Source of the DNA: Temnothorax longispinosus
Lineage: Eukaryota; Arthropoda; Insecta; Hymenoptera; Formicidae
Length of the DNA: 64,000 nucleotides
Direction of reading: 5' to 3'
NCBI RefSeq assembly: GCF_030848805.1
Contig: NC_092358.1
Coordinates: 16,981,138-17,045,137 of the forward strand
Every line of letters starts with the position of its first letter. The first letter of the stretch is position 1. Positions 31,009 to 42,903 of this stretch are shown here, in pieces. The notes beneath the pieces were generated by a model that had not been told where the DNA came from, ran no database searches, and worked only from the letters and a program-made list of their open reading frames with translations. The position numbers and the translations under genes were made by a program.

Positions 31009-33098
31009 AGACTATATATTTATATTTATTTGGAGCTATAATAAGTTTCTTATATTATTTTTTTAAAGAAAACTTTTACATATTTTTTAAATACAAAATA
31101 CATCAAATCGTATTTATTTTGATAAATGTTAAGATCTTCGATAAATATATAAGTAAAACGAAATAATCTTGATATGCAGGATACTGTTTGAAGTTGAAAG
31201 AGAAAAAGAGAGAGAGATTGTGTTATTCTTTTTTGCGGCCATCTGTGGCGGTTGTAATACAATAGGTTGCCGCGCATTCTACGTAGTTCTTGGAAAAAGC
31301 GCGCGAGCGGCGCCGACAACGTTGCGTCCCAGGCGGCGAGGCACACGTGTGCCGCGCATGCTCGAGCATGTTAGGAGGGGCGCGCAGCCCGGCCGAGCGA
31401 GCATTTGTTTCGCAGATTTCGTGCACGATACATCGTGCGTTGTAGCTCAGTTCGATATATAATTGCGTCATCCTTTAAGAATCGAGTCGTTAAATTGTGA
31501 TCTGCCACTACTTGTATCGTAGTAAATTAATTACTTCGAATATCTTAATCAACGAAAGATACGTTAAACTGCGATCGTCACCGAGAGGAATCCAGGGATA
31601 TCCGGACCGGCGAGCCATGCCGGCACGTGGAACGAAGGAAGGCAGCCATTTGCTGCAACGTTCGAGAGAGCCCTTTCGACAGGAATCACGAGCCCTTTCG
31701 AAGGCTGAAGGAAGGAAGCCATTTTCTGGAACGTTCAAGGAATCCTGCTCAGGCTGAATACGAGCAGCTACTTATACATCGAGAGGAAATTTATCTCTTG
31801 CGCGGTCTGTAAGACTAGCTATAAGTTTTCATCTGTTTTTCTCACAAGGTAACCAATTATCTCATAATTCTGAGGAGGGACGTTAGAATTTCATCTAACG
31901 TTACAATGAGGATCCTGATCAAAGGATCCTAATCTCATCTGAGGGTTATCCTTGTTAGTTTGAGGAGATATAATAAGTTTCGCGTGTTGAGAGGAAAACA
32001 TCCTCTCTTATTTCAGGTTTGTGCACAATTAATTTCGAGTCATTTGTATAACACTGAGCTCAGTATAAAAGTCCATTCATTAATTAATTCTTTGATTTCA
32101 AATCATTTTATTTCAATGCAAAACTTTACTTCTTTCTTTTGTGCGATCAATTCGATATAATCAATTCTACAATCTCGTTTATCGTTCATTGCGTTACTTT
32201 GCGAACATACTGTACATTCACTTGTAATACGTATTCAATGAAACTGCGGTCCTTGCTAACTATATAAATCGTCTCTTGCGTGATTATAAAACTACCGAGT
32301 ATTCGGTTCCGTGCGTTGTTATAAAAGTTATTTCTCATTGATTTGATAATTATTCTACTAAGTATTTTGCGAATTCTGAATTATTGAATTTTATATTCTG
32401 ATTGATTTACTTGACTAATTGAACAGTCCTTTCTTGATATTACGTGATCTGTTTTATTTTGACTACGTTAATAGAAATTATGAGATTACATACTATAAAT
32501 ATTTCCTTGATAATGAACCTGATTACATAACAAAGAAACGCATCAGTGAATGCAATTTATTTTGTCATCAATATAAGGAAAGGACTGTACTAAAATAATT
32601 ATTGATTTGTTTCTTTTGTGTGTTTTATGCATTTATTGTATTTTCATTATATATTGTATAATCTATGTAATAATTTGTTCACGAATACTGGGAAGGTTTT
32701 CGGGCAGTTTCCCTTCTCCTATGCAACAAATGTTGGTATTCTTTGTCTAGTTCTGCCAATTCGAGTCATTTCAAATTACTTAAATTTATTAAATGCAATC
32801 TCTCTCTCAATAAACGGATTCTTATGATTTGTTCCTTCCTCATCTAATTCTAGAGTTCAGGCTTGTGCGCGAGCTTGTGCAAACAGATACACTCACGCAT
32901 TTTAAAATTTTTCTTTGCAAAAATATTTTTTTCAAACATGTCAGAATTAATTTTATACGTGGAAAACGTTTTTAATTATTTTATTATAAATAAAAATTAT
33001 CATTATTATAGAAAACGTGAATTATGTTATAGCATACGATTTCTCAAAAGTCCCCATATTAGTACGACCAATAGCCGTCCTCCCTAGTACGGCATCGC
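31009..33098. other. No gene recognised; GC-rich island at 31220-31850
   Basis: The AT-rich start leads into a CpG-rich stretch (31230-31430), then moderately GC-rich DNA with repeated gaaggaaggcagccatttgc and gaaggaagccattttctgga motifs (about 31635 and 31710). It could be an LTR, a promoter or an untranslated exon. The ends cannot be fixed and no protein is credible. 31860-33098 is AT-rich with nothing recognised. Confidence 0.4.
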
Positions 33099-33372
<274 letters not shown>

Positions 33373-33885
33373 GTGAGTATTGGTGGTGGTCAGATTTTCT
33401 CGCTCCTGTTTCAAGCTAACATTTCTGCTGCCGTTAATTGCCTTTGGGCTATTTTTTTGCAGATTCTTGCAAGTCTTTCGTTGCTTGACGCGTGTGATAC
33501 TCATTTTCTATGAGATTGCCTCCCAGTTCCTAGCATTTTTGGGTCAAATCTTTTTGGTCATCCTAACCTCACTTCTGGTATCGTTGTGGAATCTTGGTCT
33601 TGCCCGAGCCGGGGCGTCCGCCCGTTGCGCATGTGCCTGCTTCCTGGTCTGCTCTTTCTGCACCTCACTGCTTTTGGGTTGCCTGTCTGCTCTCTATTCG
33701 GTGCGTCTGTGCGGTGTGTGCCTGCCCTGGCTAGCGTGGACTGCTTTGCCCGCGCCTGATTGGTTGCTTCGTGATACCGACTGTGAACTTGCAGTATAGC
33801 GTGTTGTGTGTCTCCGCCGCGATCCTTGTTGACGTGGACTGCCTTGCCCTCGCCTGATTGGTCGCTTCTTATTGCCAACTGTGAG

Positions 33886-34968
33886 ATGTTGTGTGCCATG
33901 CAGCGCGACCGAACATGCAACAGATGCTCGAAGTCAATTGCTGGGCAGTTCGTCTCTTGCAGTGAATGCACCAGGGAATTTCACCCTGGTTGCGTTAAGG
34001 CGTATCTTAATACGAAATCAGCCAGTGCGTGCTGCTTGGCTCGATTACCGACCATACCGCCGCTGCCCATCGACTCTCATGCGCCTCGTGTCGGCGATTG
34101 CAAGAATGCTGTCTCGTCGCCGCTTGCGGATGGAGTTCCTCCCCCTGGCGCCTAATCTCTTACTACCGATGCGATGCTCCGATCTATTTTAGCCAGGATC
34201 GATGAGTTGGACAAGAGGTTTGCTGACAGGCTTGACGCCGCGTTCGAGAAGTCGGACAAGAAAATCTCCACATTTATAACTCGTCAGGAGGTGGTAAATG
34301 CTGATTTTGCGGATAAGCTTAACCAGTTTCCTGACGTCATCAAACTCGTCGCGGGTCATGGTGATAGGATCGCTGTGTTGGAGGCTCGGAGCTCCGTGCT
34401 CCTCGGCTCTCAGGGTGTTGACGCCGCCCTGACTGCTGCGTCGCGTGTCCCCCGAATATCCGACATTATCGTCTCGGGCATTCCTCACTCTCTAGCCTTA
34501 ACGGCTGACGAATTAGTAGCTGGTGTTTTTCACGCGCTCGGGGTGTCTGGCTTGATCTCGGATGTTTTGGAGACGCGTGACGTGGCTGGGCGTGGAGTGT
34601 CTGTGTCGCTGGGTGATGCGTCGGGATCGTGTCTGGCCCTTGAGCAGAACCGTCCTGCTAATCGGACGCGATCCTTAATTGTAGCGCTTAAGTCGCGCGA
34701 GATCCGCGACCACATCATCCGGGTCGCCCGTGGCAAGCGCCGGCTTGCGGTGGGCGATGTGTTCTCGGGGGGCTTTCCCGGTAGCATTTACATAAATGAA
34801 CTGCTTCCAACACAAACGTACAACTTGTTGCGTCGGGCGCGAGCCAGGGCTAAGCAATTCTCTTATAAGCATGTCTGGACCAGAGATGGTCGCATCTTTG
34901 TCCGTAAGGCTCAAGGTCAACCCCCTATTTTTATTGATTCTGAGGCCGATCTTGCGGAGCTTCAGTGA
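33886..34968 (+). pseudogene. LINE ORF1: PHD-like finger plus C-terminal RNA-binding region
   Basis: From the ATG at 33886 (or 33898) it reads CNRCSKSIAGQFVSCSECTR, then EFHPGCVKAYL and CC, the C4HC3 spacing of a PHD-like finger (about residues 9-47). After one in-frame TAA (34153-34155) the same frame continues: a coiled-coil-like stretch (RIDELDKRFADRLDAAFEK), ISDIIVSGIPHS, RSLIVALKSREIRDHIIR and SIYINELLPTQTYNLLRRAR, finally HVWTRDGRIFVRKAQGQP. This order is typical of ORF1 proteins in several insect LINE clades, where it binds element RNA. The single stop is the only defect seen. Confidence 0.8.
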
Positions 34969-34969
34969 T

Positions 34970-37852
34970 CTGTTGCGGCAGATGTGGATCTTCTTGCTTC
35001 GCGTGGTCGCCTCAGCATTGCTTGCTTTAACGCCTGCTCCCTTCCTGCCCACTTGGAGTCAATCCAGGCCTTCATTGCACTGAACTTCTTTCATATTATC
35101 TCGATTACTGAAACCTGGCTTCACTCTCACATCTCCGATGATCTAGTTCGTATTCCTGGATATTATTTGTTGCGTGCTGATAGGGATGGCAGGGAGGGAG
35201 GGGGTGTCGCTTGCTACATCCACGACTCGCTGCGAGCGCGTGTTCTCGCGTCGTCTCCTCTCGTCTTCTCGAATGAGCCTGAATTTCTTGTTCTGGACAT
35301 TCGGGGCGATGATTGTGAGCCTCTCTTGTTCACGTCAATGTACCGTAGACCTAAGGGAAAAAACTTCTGTAAATATGTTGATGCTCTAACTACATTCATG
35401 CATAACTATAAAAATATTATCATTTCAGGTGATCTTAACTGTAATCTTCTCGCTTCATCTTACGATTCTGATCACCTTAGAGACATGGTCTCACAGTTGT
35501 CGCTCAGCATTGTCGATTCGCAATCGACTTTTCACACTCGCTCTTCTGACTCGTGGTTGGACGTTTTTATAGTCGATAACCTTGATAAAGTTTTATCGTT
35601 TCGTAAATCGGATGCGCCTTTCATTAACGGTCACGACCTGATTGAGCTGAAGTACACGTTTGTGGTTCCATCTGCTTCGAATCGTACTTTAATTCGACGC
35701 AGCTACAGGGATTTCGATGGGTCAGGATTCGTCGAGACTCTCACCTCTACGTGTCCTTATCTTTCGCCGAGGACTTCAGCCATAAGAGTCTTAATGGGCC
35801 TGACTTGGATGACATCTTAAATACCTTGACTGACGACTTCACGTCCTGTCTTAATCAGTATGCGCCCATCCGCACTTTTCGTGTTACTCGCCCAGCTGCG
35901 CCTTGGCTTACTGACCAACTTGCTCGCAGAATTCAACATCGCAACCGTCTCTATAATACTGCCCGAAGATCGCGAGACATTCTCGATTTTCATATCTATA
36001 GGCAATATAGAAATGATCTCACAGACGACTTGAGAAGGGCCAGGGAGCGCTATCACATGGAGAGATTGACTGCTATTTCTGATCCATCCAGGTTATGGCG
36101 TGAGCTTGCCAGTCTTGGGCTCATTGAGTCTCCTCTATCTTCTCCGCTCAACTTTTTTTCTCGTGATATTTTAAATGCCCATTATGCCTCCATCTCCAAC
36201 TGCTTTCCTTCTTGTACACTTTCTCAATTTTCCGACATCATCTCTTCCATAGTACCTGACGCACCACTTTTCAGTTTTTCTCAGATCACCTTTGAGGACC
36301 TTAGCTCCTTTGTCTCCGCTTCTTCTGTTTCCCTTGCCTCGGGTTATGATCAATTACCTCTATACGCCATAGCCTTAGCCTTGCCCCGGATTGGTAATCT
36401 CCTTACCACATTTTTTAATTGTTGTCTGAATTTCAGTCACTTCCCGTCTTTGTGGAAGCGAGCCATACTTTGACCGCTCTCCAAAGTTAAATCTCCCGCT
36501 TCTCCTTCGGACACGAGGCCTATTGCTAATCTGTGCGAACTCTCTAAGTTGTTCGAAAAAATTCTACACCGCCAGATTTCGGACTTTATAGCTACTCATA
36601 ATATTCTCGATGATCGGCAATCCGGTTACCGGAAAGGCTATTCCACTCAGTCCGCTTTGCTGCGGTTGCTCCATGACATAAGTGTGGCGTCGACGTGGGC
36701 GAGGTGTTGATTCTCGTCCTCTTCGACTTCAGCAAAGCCTTTGACACGGTCAGTCATTTTCTACTGTTGACCAAACTCAGACAACTAGGGTTTTCTGATT
36801 CCGCCCTCAAGTTAATTTTTTCGTATCTAACTGTTCGATGTCAGGCTGTCGTTGACTTGGAGGGCGTGTTCTCTGACTGGCTGTCTGTCACTTCAGGTGT
36901 TCCACAAGGATCCGTCCTAGGTCCTCTCCTTTTCTCCTTATTTATTAACGACATTGGTGCCTTCCTGAGATATACTGAGCGCATTATATTTGCCGATGAT
37001 ACACAGATCTTTCGCAGAAGTCCCCTTAGTCAACTGAGCGTTGCTTTACACCTCGTCGCACATGACGTGGGTGTCATCTCACAATTTGCTGCAACCAACG
37101 AATTGACTCTCAATCTTAAGAAATCAAAAGTCTTGATTTTTGGCAGCAGGAGTCACGTTAGACACTTAAATTTAAATGACCTACCTCTCGTTTCAGTTAG
37201 CGGTACCTCCATCCCATTTGTTACGGAGACCCGAAACCTCGGGGTCATCATGCGCTCCGACCTTTCTTGGGAGGGTCACGTTTCACACATTTCTAGAAGG
37301 GTACACTTTACACTGCACAAACTGAAATTTCACAAGAATTCATTATCAATTAATCTACGTGTTAAACTTGTGACCACCTTGATTTTGCCTTTGTTGGACT
37401 ACTGCTCTCTTGTATACAACGACGTGACCGAGGAGCTAAATACCAGGCTTCAGAGACTCTTAAATTGTGCTATTCGTTTCATTTTCAATTTAAGGCGTGA
37501 CGAACGCATCACACCTTACCGGCATCGATTGGGGTGGTTATCGGTCAAATACCGCCGTCTTTACTTTCTTGGTATCGAAATGTTTAAGGTGTCCCATGAC
37601 TTATCTCCTGATTACCTCTCTGAAATCTTCGTTGATCACGACCCCTCAGTCAGGCGATCGTCACGACTGGCGCTACCGCACTCTTTTCATGTTCCAAATC
37701 ACAGAACTGAAACCTATCGCAGGTCCTTTCATCTCGCGGGCATCTACTTTTGGAACTCGCTTCCTTATGATGTTGTTTCAGCAACGTCTGTCGCCGTTTT
37801 TAAGGGTAAGCTATACGACTATCTTTTCTCGCTTGAGCGTAACTCTATCTAG
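34970..37852 (+). pseudogene. LINE ORF2: endonuclease and reverse transcriptase, broken
   Basis: Segment 1 (to 35820) is the AP endonuclease: CFNACSLPAHLESIQAF, ISITETWLHS, LLFTSMYRRP, SGDLNCNLLASSYDSDH and DSWLDVFIVDN. A frameshift near 35750 leads to segment 2 (to about 36690; stop TGA at 36471-36473) with DTRPIANLCELSKLFEKI and QSGYRKGYSTQSAL. A second frameshift leads to segment 3 (36695-37852): VLFDFSKAFDTVSH, GVPQGSVLGPLLFSLF, FADDTQIF and, in the C-terminus, GWLSVKYRRLYFLG and FWNSLPYDV. The catalytic FADD is intact, but the gene cannot make one protein. Confidence 0.88.
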
Positions 37853-38255
37853 AGCCTTATTAGTCTCTGCCTTATGCATGATCTGATTGAGAGTGTCAAC
37901 CTATCGCTTATACGTCGATTAGTTTAAGTAACTTTTAGTGTTCATTAATTGTTCTTGCGTTTCTTGCGAGTTGAATCTGAGACTTTTTCCATTGCTCTGT
38001 GCATCTTTTGCGTACTATTGGCGGTGTGCTTCAACCCTTTTCTTCACTCTACCAATTCCTCCGCCTAGGTTGCAGTTCCACTGCTGGTTGCTGCTTGATG
38101 CACATCTGTCGCTTTTATATTATACTATTTTATACTGTTCCTCTTATGTAGATGTATTACTTCTGTTCTTATTTACAACTTTTTGTTTTTTTTTCCGATT
38201 GTTCTACCTTTGTAATGCATTACTTGTCTAAAGTCATTGACTATGGCATAAAATA

Positions 38256-38258
<3 letters not shown>

Positions 38259-38318
<60 letters not shown>

Positions 38319-38326
38319 TAATCAAT

Positions 38327-38372
<46 letters not shown>
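38259..38372 (+). repeat. LINE tail (AATC)n followed by (CT)n
   Basis: About seventeen aatc units (one aatt) close the LINE, followed directly by about 20 ct units to 38371. The aatc run is the expected short-repeat 3' tail; the ct tract mirrors 33099-33368. Confidence 0.9.
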
Positions 38373-38378
<6 letters not shown>

Positions 38379-38488
38379 GCTGTATGTCCGTTACGCTGTA
38401 AACATCGCTAAATTTGTGTACGCTAAAATATAAGCTTTGTCACGGATATTATCGTCTCTGCACTCATCCAGCCGATCCCATCCTAACA

Positions 38489-38505
38489 GAATATGGGCCC
38501 AGGGA
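38489..38505 (+). promoter_or_regulatory. Copia-type primer-binding region
   Basis: Directly after the presumed LTR end (aaca) comes gaatatgggcccaggga. I recall copia of Drosophila having a very similar tatgggcccag box after LTR end aca, which pairs with an internal part of initiator tRNA-Met. The position just before gag fits this role. Confidence 0.5.
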
Positions 38506-38616
38506 CGCCCAAAGATAGTACAGAACAGTAAAAGAGGAAAGAGCTGAAGTGAATCGTTTTCAGTCTTTGCGAAAGTTTTAGGTTAAGTAACACGACTGCC
38601 GTTACTGACCGAAAGG

Positions 38617-39507
38617 ATGAGCGTAACCGGACTAGCGCACATCGAAGCGCTGAATAAAGATAATTACGGTACCTGGAAGCTGCAGGCATTGCTGGTAAAA
38701 AACGATGCATGGGTATACGTAAGCGGTGAGTCTGTGAAACCGGCCCTCGTAGCCAACGATCCCGTCGCGGCGAATGTGGTAAGGCAATGGAAAATAAACT
38801 ATGACAAAGCCAAATCGGACATTGTTCTCTCGATCAATCCTAGCGAACTGAAGCAAATAAAAGGATGCGAGACATCGAGGGACGTCTGGTTAAAGCTCGA
38901 GAACATCTACCAATCTAAAGGACCAGCCAGGAAAGCTACATTGTTGAAGCAGCTGACCCTCTAGCGCATGTAAAACTGCGGCGAAGTGCGCGAACACATA
39001 CGCAAGTTTTTTGACGCGGTTGACAAACTTGGTGAGATGGAAGTAGACATTAATCTCGATTTGTTATTGATTATGTTGCTTTACAGTTTACCATCAAGCT
39101 TCGAGAACTTTCGTTGCGCCATAGAGTCTCGCGACGAACTACCAGCACCAGAAACGCTACGAATAAAAATTTATCGAAAAAAGCGACGCAAGAGCAAACG
39201 ACGCTGCACGCGCACCCATACAAAATGCATTATACGCAAACAAAAGCGGAAAAAAATGCGAAAACCAAAGCGACCCGTTGCTAAGAAAAACGACGCAAAT
39301 ACTGGCGGCGAGTTCAAATACCGCTGTCATCGATGCGGTACGATAGGACATAAAGCAGCGGAATGCACCAAGAAGCAAGACAGCGATCGCGAAAGCGCAA
39401 AAAAAGAGCGAGGAAACGAGCTTGTGTGTATCAGTCGACTAGCGCAAAGAACACTGTGCGTTTCGTGCGACCGGCACGAATCACGGCGGCCGATGGTGCT
39501 TGGATAG
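38617..39507 (+). pseudogene. Copia gag with CCHC zinc knuckle
   Basis: The ATG at 38617 opens MSVTGLAHIEALNKDNYGTW, with the copia gag signature L-N-x-x-N-Y-x-x-W. It continues VWLKLENIYQSKGPARKATL. Two stops lie at about 38962-38976 (TAG, then TAA), after which the same frame goes on with LLLIMLLYSLPSSFENF, a basic stretch, and a C-x2-C-x4-H-x4-C knuckle (CHRCGTIGHKAAEC). Gag forms the particle and the knuckle binds element RNA. A frameshift near 39490 separates it from the protease. Confidence 0.8.
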
Positions 39508-41157
39508 TGGCGCGACCTCGCACTTGAGTAACTCAGCTCGTGAATTCGTCGTGATCGAAGATGTTAACAACATCGAACTAAGCTTAGCAAACAACAGCTT
39601 GACTGACATACTCGCGAAGGGTGAAGTTTTGTTTAGCGCGGACGTTTTTGGTAAAATTAAAAACTTTCGTTTAAAGAACGCTTTACATGTTCCGGATTTG
39701 CGTACAAACCTATTGTCTGTTGGAAAAATTACTGAGAAAGGTTTTAGGGTAATTTTCGACAAAGATAAAGCCACGGTCAACGATAGCGAAGGCGTCGTCA
39801 GATTGATCGCCGATCGTATTAACGGGTTGTATTATGTACGCGAAACATCGAGTCATCGAAACGGTAGTACTCGCGAAGCAGCATGTAATTCCACAGAAGT
39901 TGAGTCCTTAGAAACATGGCATCGACGTCTGGGACACTTAAACGAGAGATATCTTCTAAAGGCAGTCAAGAATCAAACAGTTTGCGGCATCGAGCTCAAA
40001 ACACCGAAGGAGAAACTAAACTGCGATATCTGTGTGAGAGGCAAAATGACGAGAACCCCTTTTGTCAAGAAAACTGAGCAGAATACACAGCTACTGGAAA
40101 TCGTTTATTCCGACGTGTGTGGCCCCATGCGCGTCGAATCTCACGAACGAGCTAAATATTTCGTCACTTTCATTGACGACTGCTCTAAGTGGTGCGAGGT
40201 ACGTTTTCTGAAGACTAAAGGCGAAGTGCTCAACGCATTCAAGGAGTACAAGACCTTGGTTGAAAACTTGAGAGATAAGAAAATCAAATACCTCCAATCG
40301 GACAACGGAGGGGAATACAAAAATCTCGAATTTGGTGCCTTCATTGCCGAGCACGGGATTGCAAGAAGATTTTCGATACCGTATCATCCAGAACAGAACG
40401 GCACCGCTGAGCGAAAGAAAGGACCGTACTGGATACTGCGAGGTGCCTTCTGCTGCAATCAGGGCTGCCAACATCTTTTTGGGCCAAAGCAGTCTCGACC
40501 GCGAACTACATAAAAAATAGAACTCCAAGCTCTAGTCTGGATGGAAGAACGCCCTACGAACTATGGACAGGGAAGAAGCCTAACATATCACATTCTCGAG
40601 AATTTGGATGTACGGCATTCTGCTTAGATACGGAACCAGGCAAAGGAAAATTCGACCCTCGCGGTAAACCGGCAATTTTCATAGGATACTCGGAATCTTC
40701 AAAAGGTTACAAGATGTGGTTAACCGAAGAAAGAAAGATTGCATTATCGCGAGACGTGACTTTCATGAACTCCCCCATATGTACCTCCTCGACAACTCTT
40801 GAAGATTTCATCCCAGAAGATCTATATCGAAGCGAAGAAACAACGGAATCTCCCTCTGAGAACCGAATCGTGGAAATCGAGATAACTCCGCTAGATGCTG
40901 AAGAACAAGAGCATGAACGCGACAACGACGCAGTCGAGTGCGAACAAGATCCCGATAGAAATATACATCGAGATCAACCGAGGAGAGGACCAGGTAGACC
41001 TCGGATAATTCGCACGGGACAGAGAGGGCGGCCTCGACTCCAATATCAGCCAATCCGAGAAGAGATAATAAACGAAGAGCCGTTGTTTGTAGGCTTGACT
41101 GAAATACTGCTTAGGCTATGTCCAGTGAAGATGCAGAAGATTGGCGTCACGCCATAA
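39500..41157 (+). pseudogene. Copia protease and integrase
   Basis: It starts with the aspartic protease motif LDSGATSHLSNS. The integrase zinc-binding region follows (WHRRLGHLN ... CDICVRGKMTRTPF, H-H-C-C), then the catalytic core with YSDVCGPM, LQSDNGGEY and HPEQNGTAER (D, D, E all present). After a frameshift near 40430-40510 the integrase tail continues as GRTPYELWTGKKPN, FGCTAFC and GKPAIFIGYSESSKGYK, then a charged linker to about 41157. The integrase inserts element cDNA into the genome; this copy is broken. Confidence 0.82.
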
Positions 41158-42494
41158 GTTTAGAAGTGAAATCCATCCTCAATCACGACACATGGCAGTT
41201 GATAGATCGTCCGAAAAATAAAGAAGTTATTGGAAGTTGTTTCGTACTCCGCAACAAATACAACTCCGATGGAACTCTGGAGAAGAGAAAGGCTCGCTTG
41301 GTGGCGAAAGACTTCGCACAGCGTCCTGGATTTCATTACAACGACCTTTGCTCCCGTAGCGCGGATGAGTTCACTTCGCCTATTGGTGGCACTAGCGGCT
41401 CAGGAAAACATGTGTATTTGACACTTGGACATAACCACAGCCTATCTCAACGGAGACATCGAAGAAGAACTGCTCATGGAGCCTCCACAATTTTTGGAAG
41501 AAGCCCTAGAATCCATCGTGGAAGACCGGTCTTGCAATGAGGCCTTGAAGAAGAAATCTGATATCATACTGAGAGAACTGTAAGTCGGGAATAAAGTATG
41601 CCTATTGAAGAAGGCGTTGTACGGACTTCGTCAAGCCGGAAGAAACTGGTATAAAAAAAAATTGGAGCGGAACCAACAAATGCCGATCCTTGTGTATACC
41701 GCATAAAAGAGAAAGAAGGATTTTCGTACATCCTTATTTATGTTGACAACAATGTGATCCTATCGAGGAACAAGAAAAAGTTTGAAGAAATTAAATTGAA
41801 ACTAGCTCGTGACTTTGATGTAAAGGACTCGGGCGATGTCAAATATTGTCTGGGAATAGAGTTCTCACGAAGAGAAGACAAGATATTCATGAATCAACGA
41901 GGATACATCAAGGACGTGTTGAGAAGATTTGGAATGGAGGATTCTAAGACGGTTAGCACGCCAATGGATGTAAATTTGAGACTGAACAGACCAAACCACA
42001 AAGTAGATGACAAAGTGCGAAAGTTACCGTATCGAGAGCTAGTGGGCTCGTTAATGTATCCGGCCGTATCCACGAGGCCCGATATCGCACACGTCGTGAG
42101 CTATCTCAGTCAATTTAACGAAGACTTTGACAAGGAACATTGGGCGGCTTGGAAGCGTGTCCTAAAGTATCTGAAAGGTACTATTTACATCGGAATTGTT
42201 TTTGAACGGAGTTCAGCCCTTCTAACGGGATTTGTCGATTCTGACTGGGGGAATTGCCCCATGGACAGACGTTCATATACCGGATACGCGTTTCTCTTCA
42301 GTAGCGGGCCAATCTCATGGGACACCAAGAAGCAGAAGACGGTGGCCTTATCGTCAACGGAAGCTGAATACATAGCGTTGGCCGAAGCTACTAAAGAAGC
42401 AATTTATTTAAACGAGTTTCTTTTTGAATTAGGTTTCAAAGACTTGGCCGGTGGAGCATTGTTTAACGACAACATCTCGACAACATGCAGGTAA
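41118..42494 (+). pseudogene. Copia reverse transcriptase and RNase H, altered active site
   Basis: It begins WRHAISLEVKSILNHDTWQL and RKARLVAKDFAQRPGFHY. Frameshifts and stops break 41340-41740 (palm-region fragments; KALYGLRQAGRNWY is readable near 41613). The metal-binding box at about 41739-41750 reads Y-V-D-N, not Y-V-D-D. The last frame (41754-42494) is open: DVKYCLGIEFSR, YRELVGSLMYPAVSTRPDI, then RNase H with GFVDSDWGNC, RRSYTGYAF and LSSTEAEYIALAEA. Sequence stops being copia-like at 42494. The Asp-to-Asn change removes a catalytic carboxylate. Confidence 0.82.
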
Positions 42495-42903
42495 CATATA
42501 GCAACAGTTTGTAAAACATCTTCGCTTTATCATTTTTGTTTTTCTTTTTTCAGTTCTTTTTGCAGTTTTTCAATTCAGCCAGCTGCCTTTTTTTCTCTTC
42601 TCGTTCCAGTTTTTTTTGTTCTTGCGCTCGCTTCTTCTCTTCTTGCACACGTTTCTTCTCTTCTTGCATTTCCTTCCTTCTTTTTATCCTATCTTTTTTT
42701 CACGTAGAATGTTTCTTTTTTTCTCTTCTTTAGATTTTTCGTATTCCACCTACTTATCGGAAGTAGCCACAGTGGGAGGCTTGGGACCGTTGAGGGGTCC
42801 TTCTTTTTTTGTTTGGAAGATCCGGAGGCCAAAATAGGGCATCTTTGAACGGATCTGGAGTACCTTCGGGGGCTCTGATGTCGAGTCTCACGTCTGCTGC
42901 AAA

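Larger units (their letters stand above)
33372..38328 (+). mobile_element. CR1/jockey-type LINE with PHD-finger ORF1, decayed
   Basis: A nearly complete but inactive non-LTR element: 5' UTR (33372-33885), ORF1 with a PHD-like zinc finger, ORF2 with endonuclease and reverse transcriptase, a 3' UTR, and a tail of aatc repeats (38259-38328). The reverse transcriptase motifs FDFSKAFDTV, GVPQGSVLGPLLF and FADDTQ, with a short-repeat tail instead of poly(A), fit the CR1/jockey side of non-LTR elements. CT tracts lie on both sides, so it either entered a CT microsatellite or the tracts grew from a duplicated target. ORF1 has one stop; ORF2 has two frameshifts and one stop. Confidence 0.85.
38373..42494 (+). 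mobile_element. Truncated Ty1/copia LTR retrotransposon
   Basis: Order of domains: partial 5' LTR (ending ...tcctaaca at 38488), primer-binding region, gag with zinc knuckle, protease, integrase, reverse transcriptase, RNase H. Integrase ahead of reverse transcriptase defines copia. The 3' part ends abruptly after RNase H at about 42494 and no 3' LTR is found before pogo-like sequence begins. Many stops and frameshifts and a changed catalytic site show that it is inactive. Confidence 0.85.

Noticed and set aside
31160..31860. Solo LTR or promoter
   Set aside because: GC-rich and promoter-like, but no TG...CA ends, target duplication or downstream gene could be fixed.
42430..42540. 3' LTR of the copia element
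   Set aside because: No sequence matching the partial 5' LTR (38373-38488) follows RNase H; pogo-like coding begins instead.
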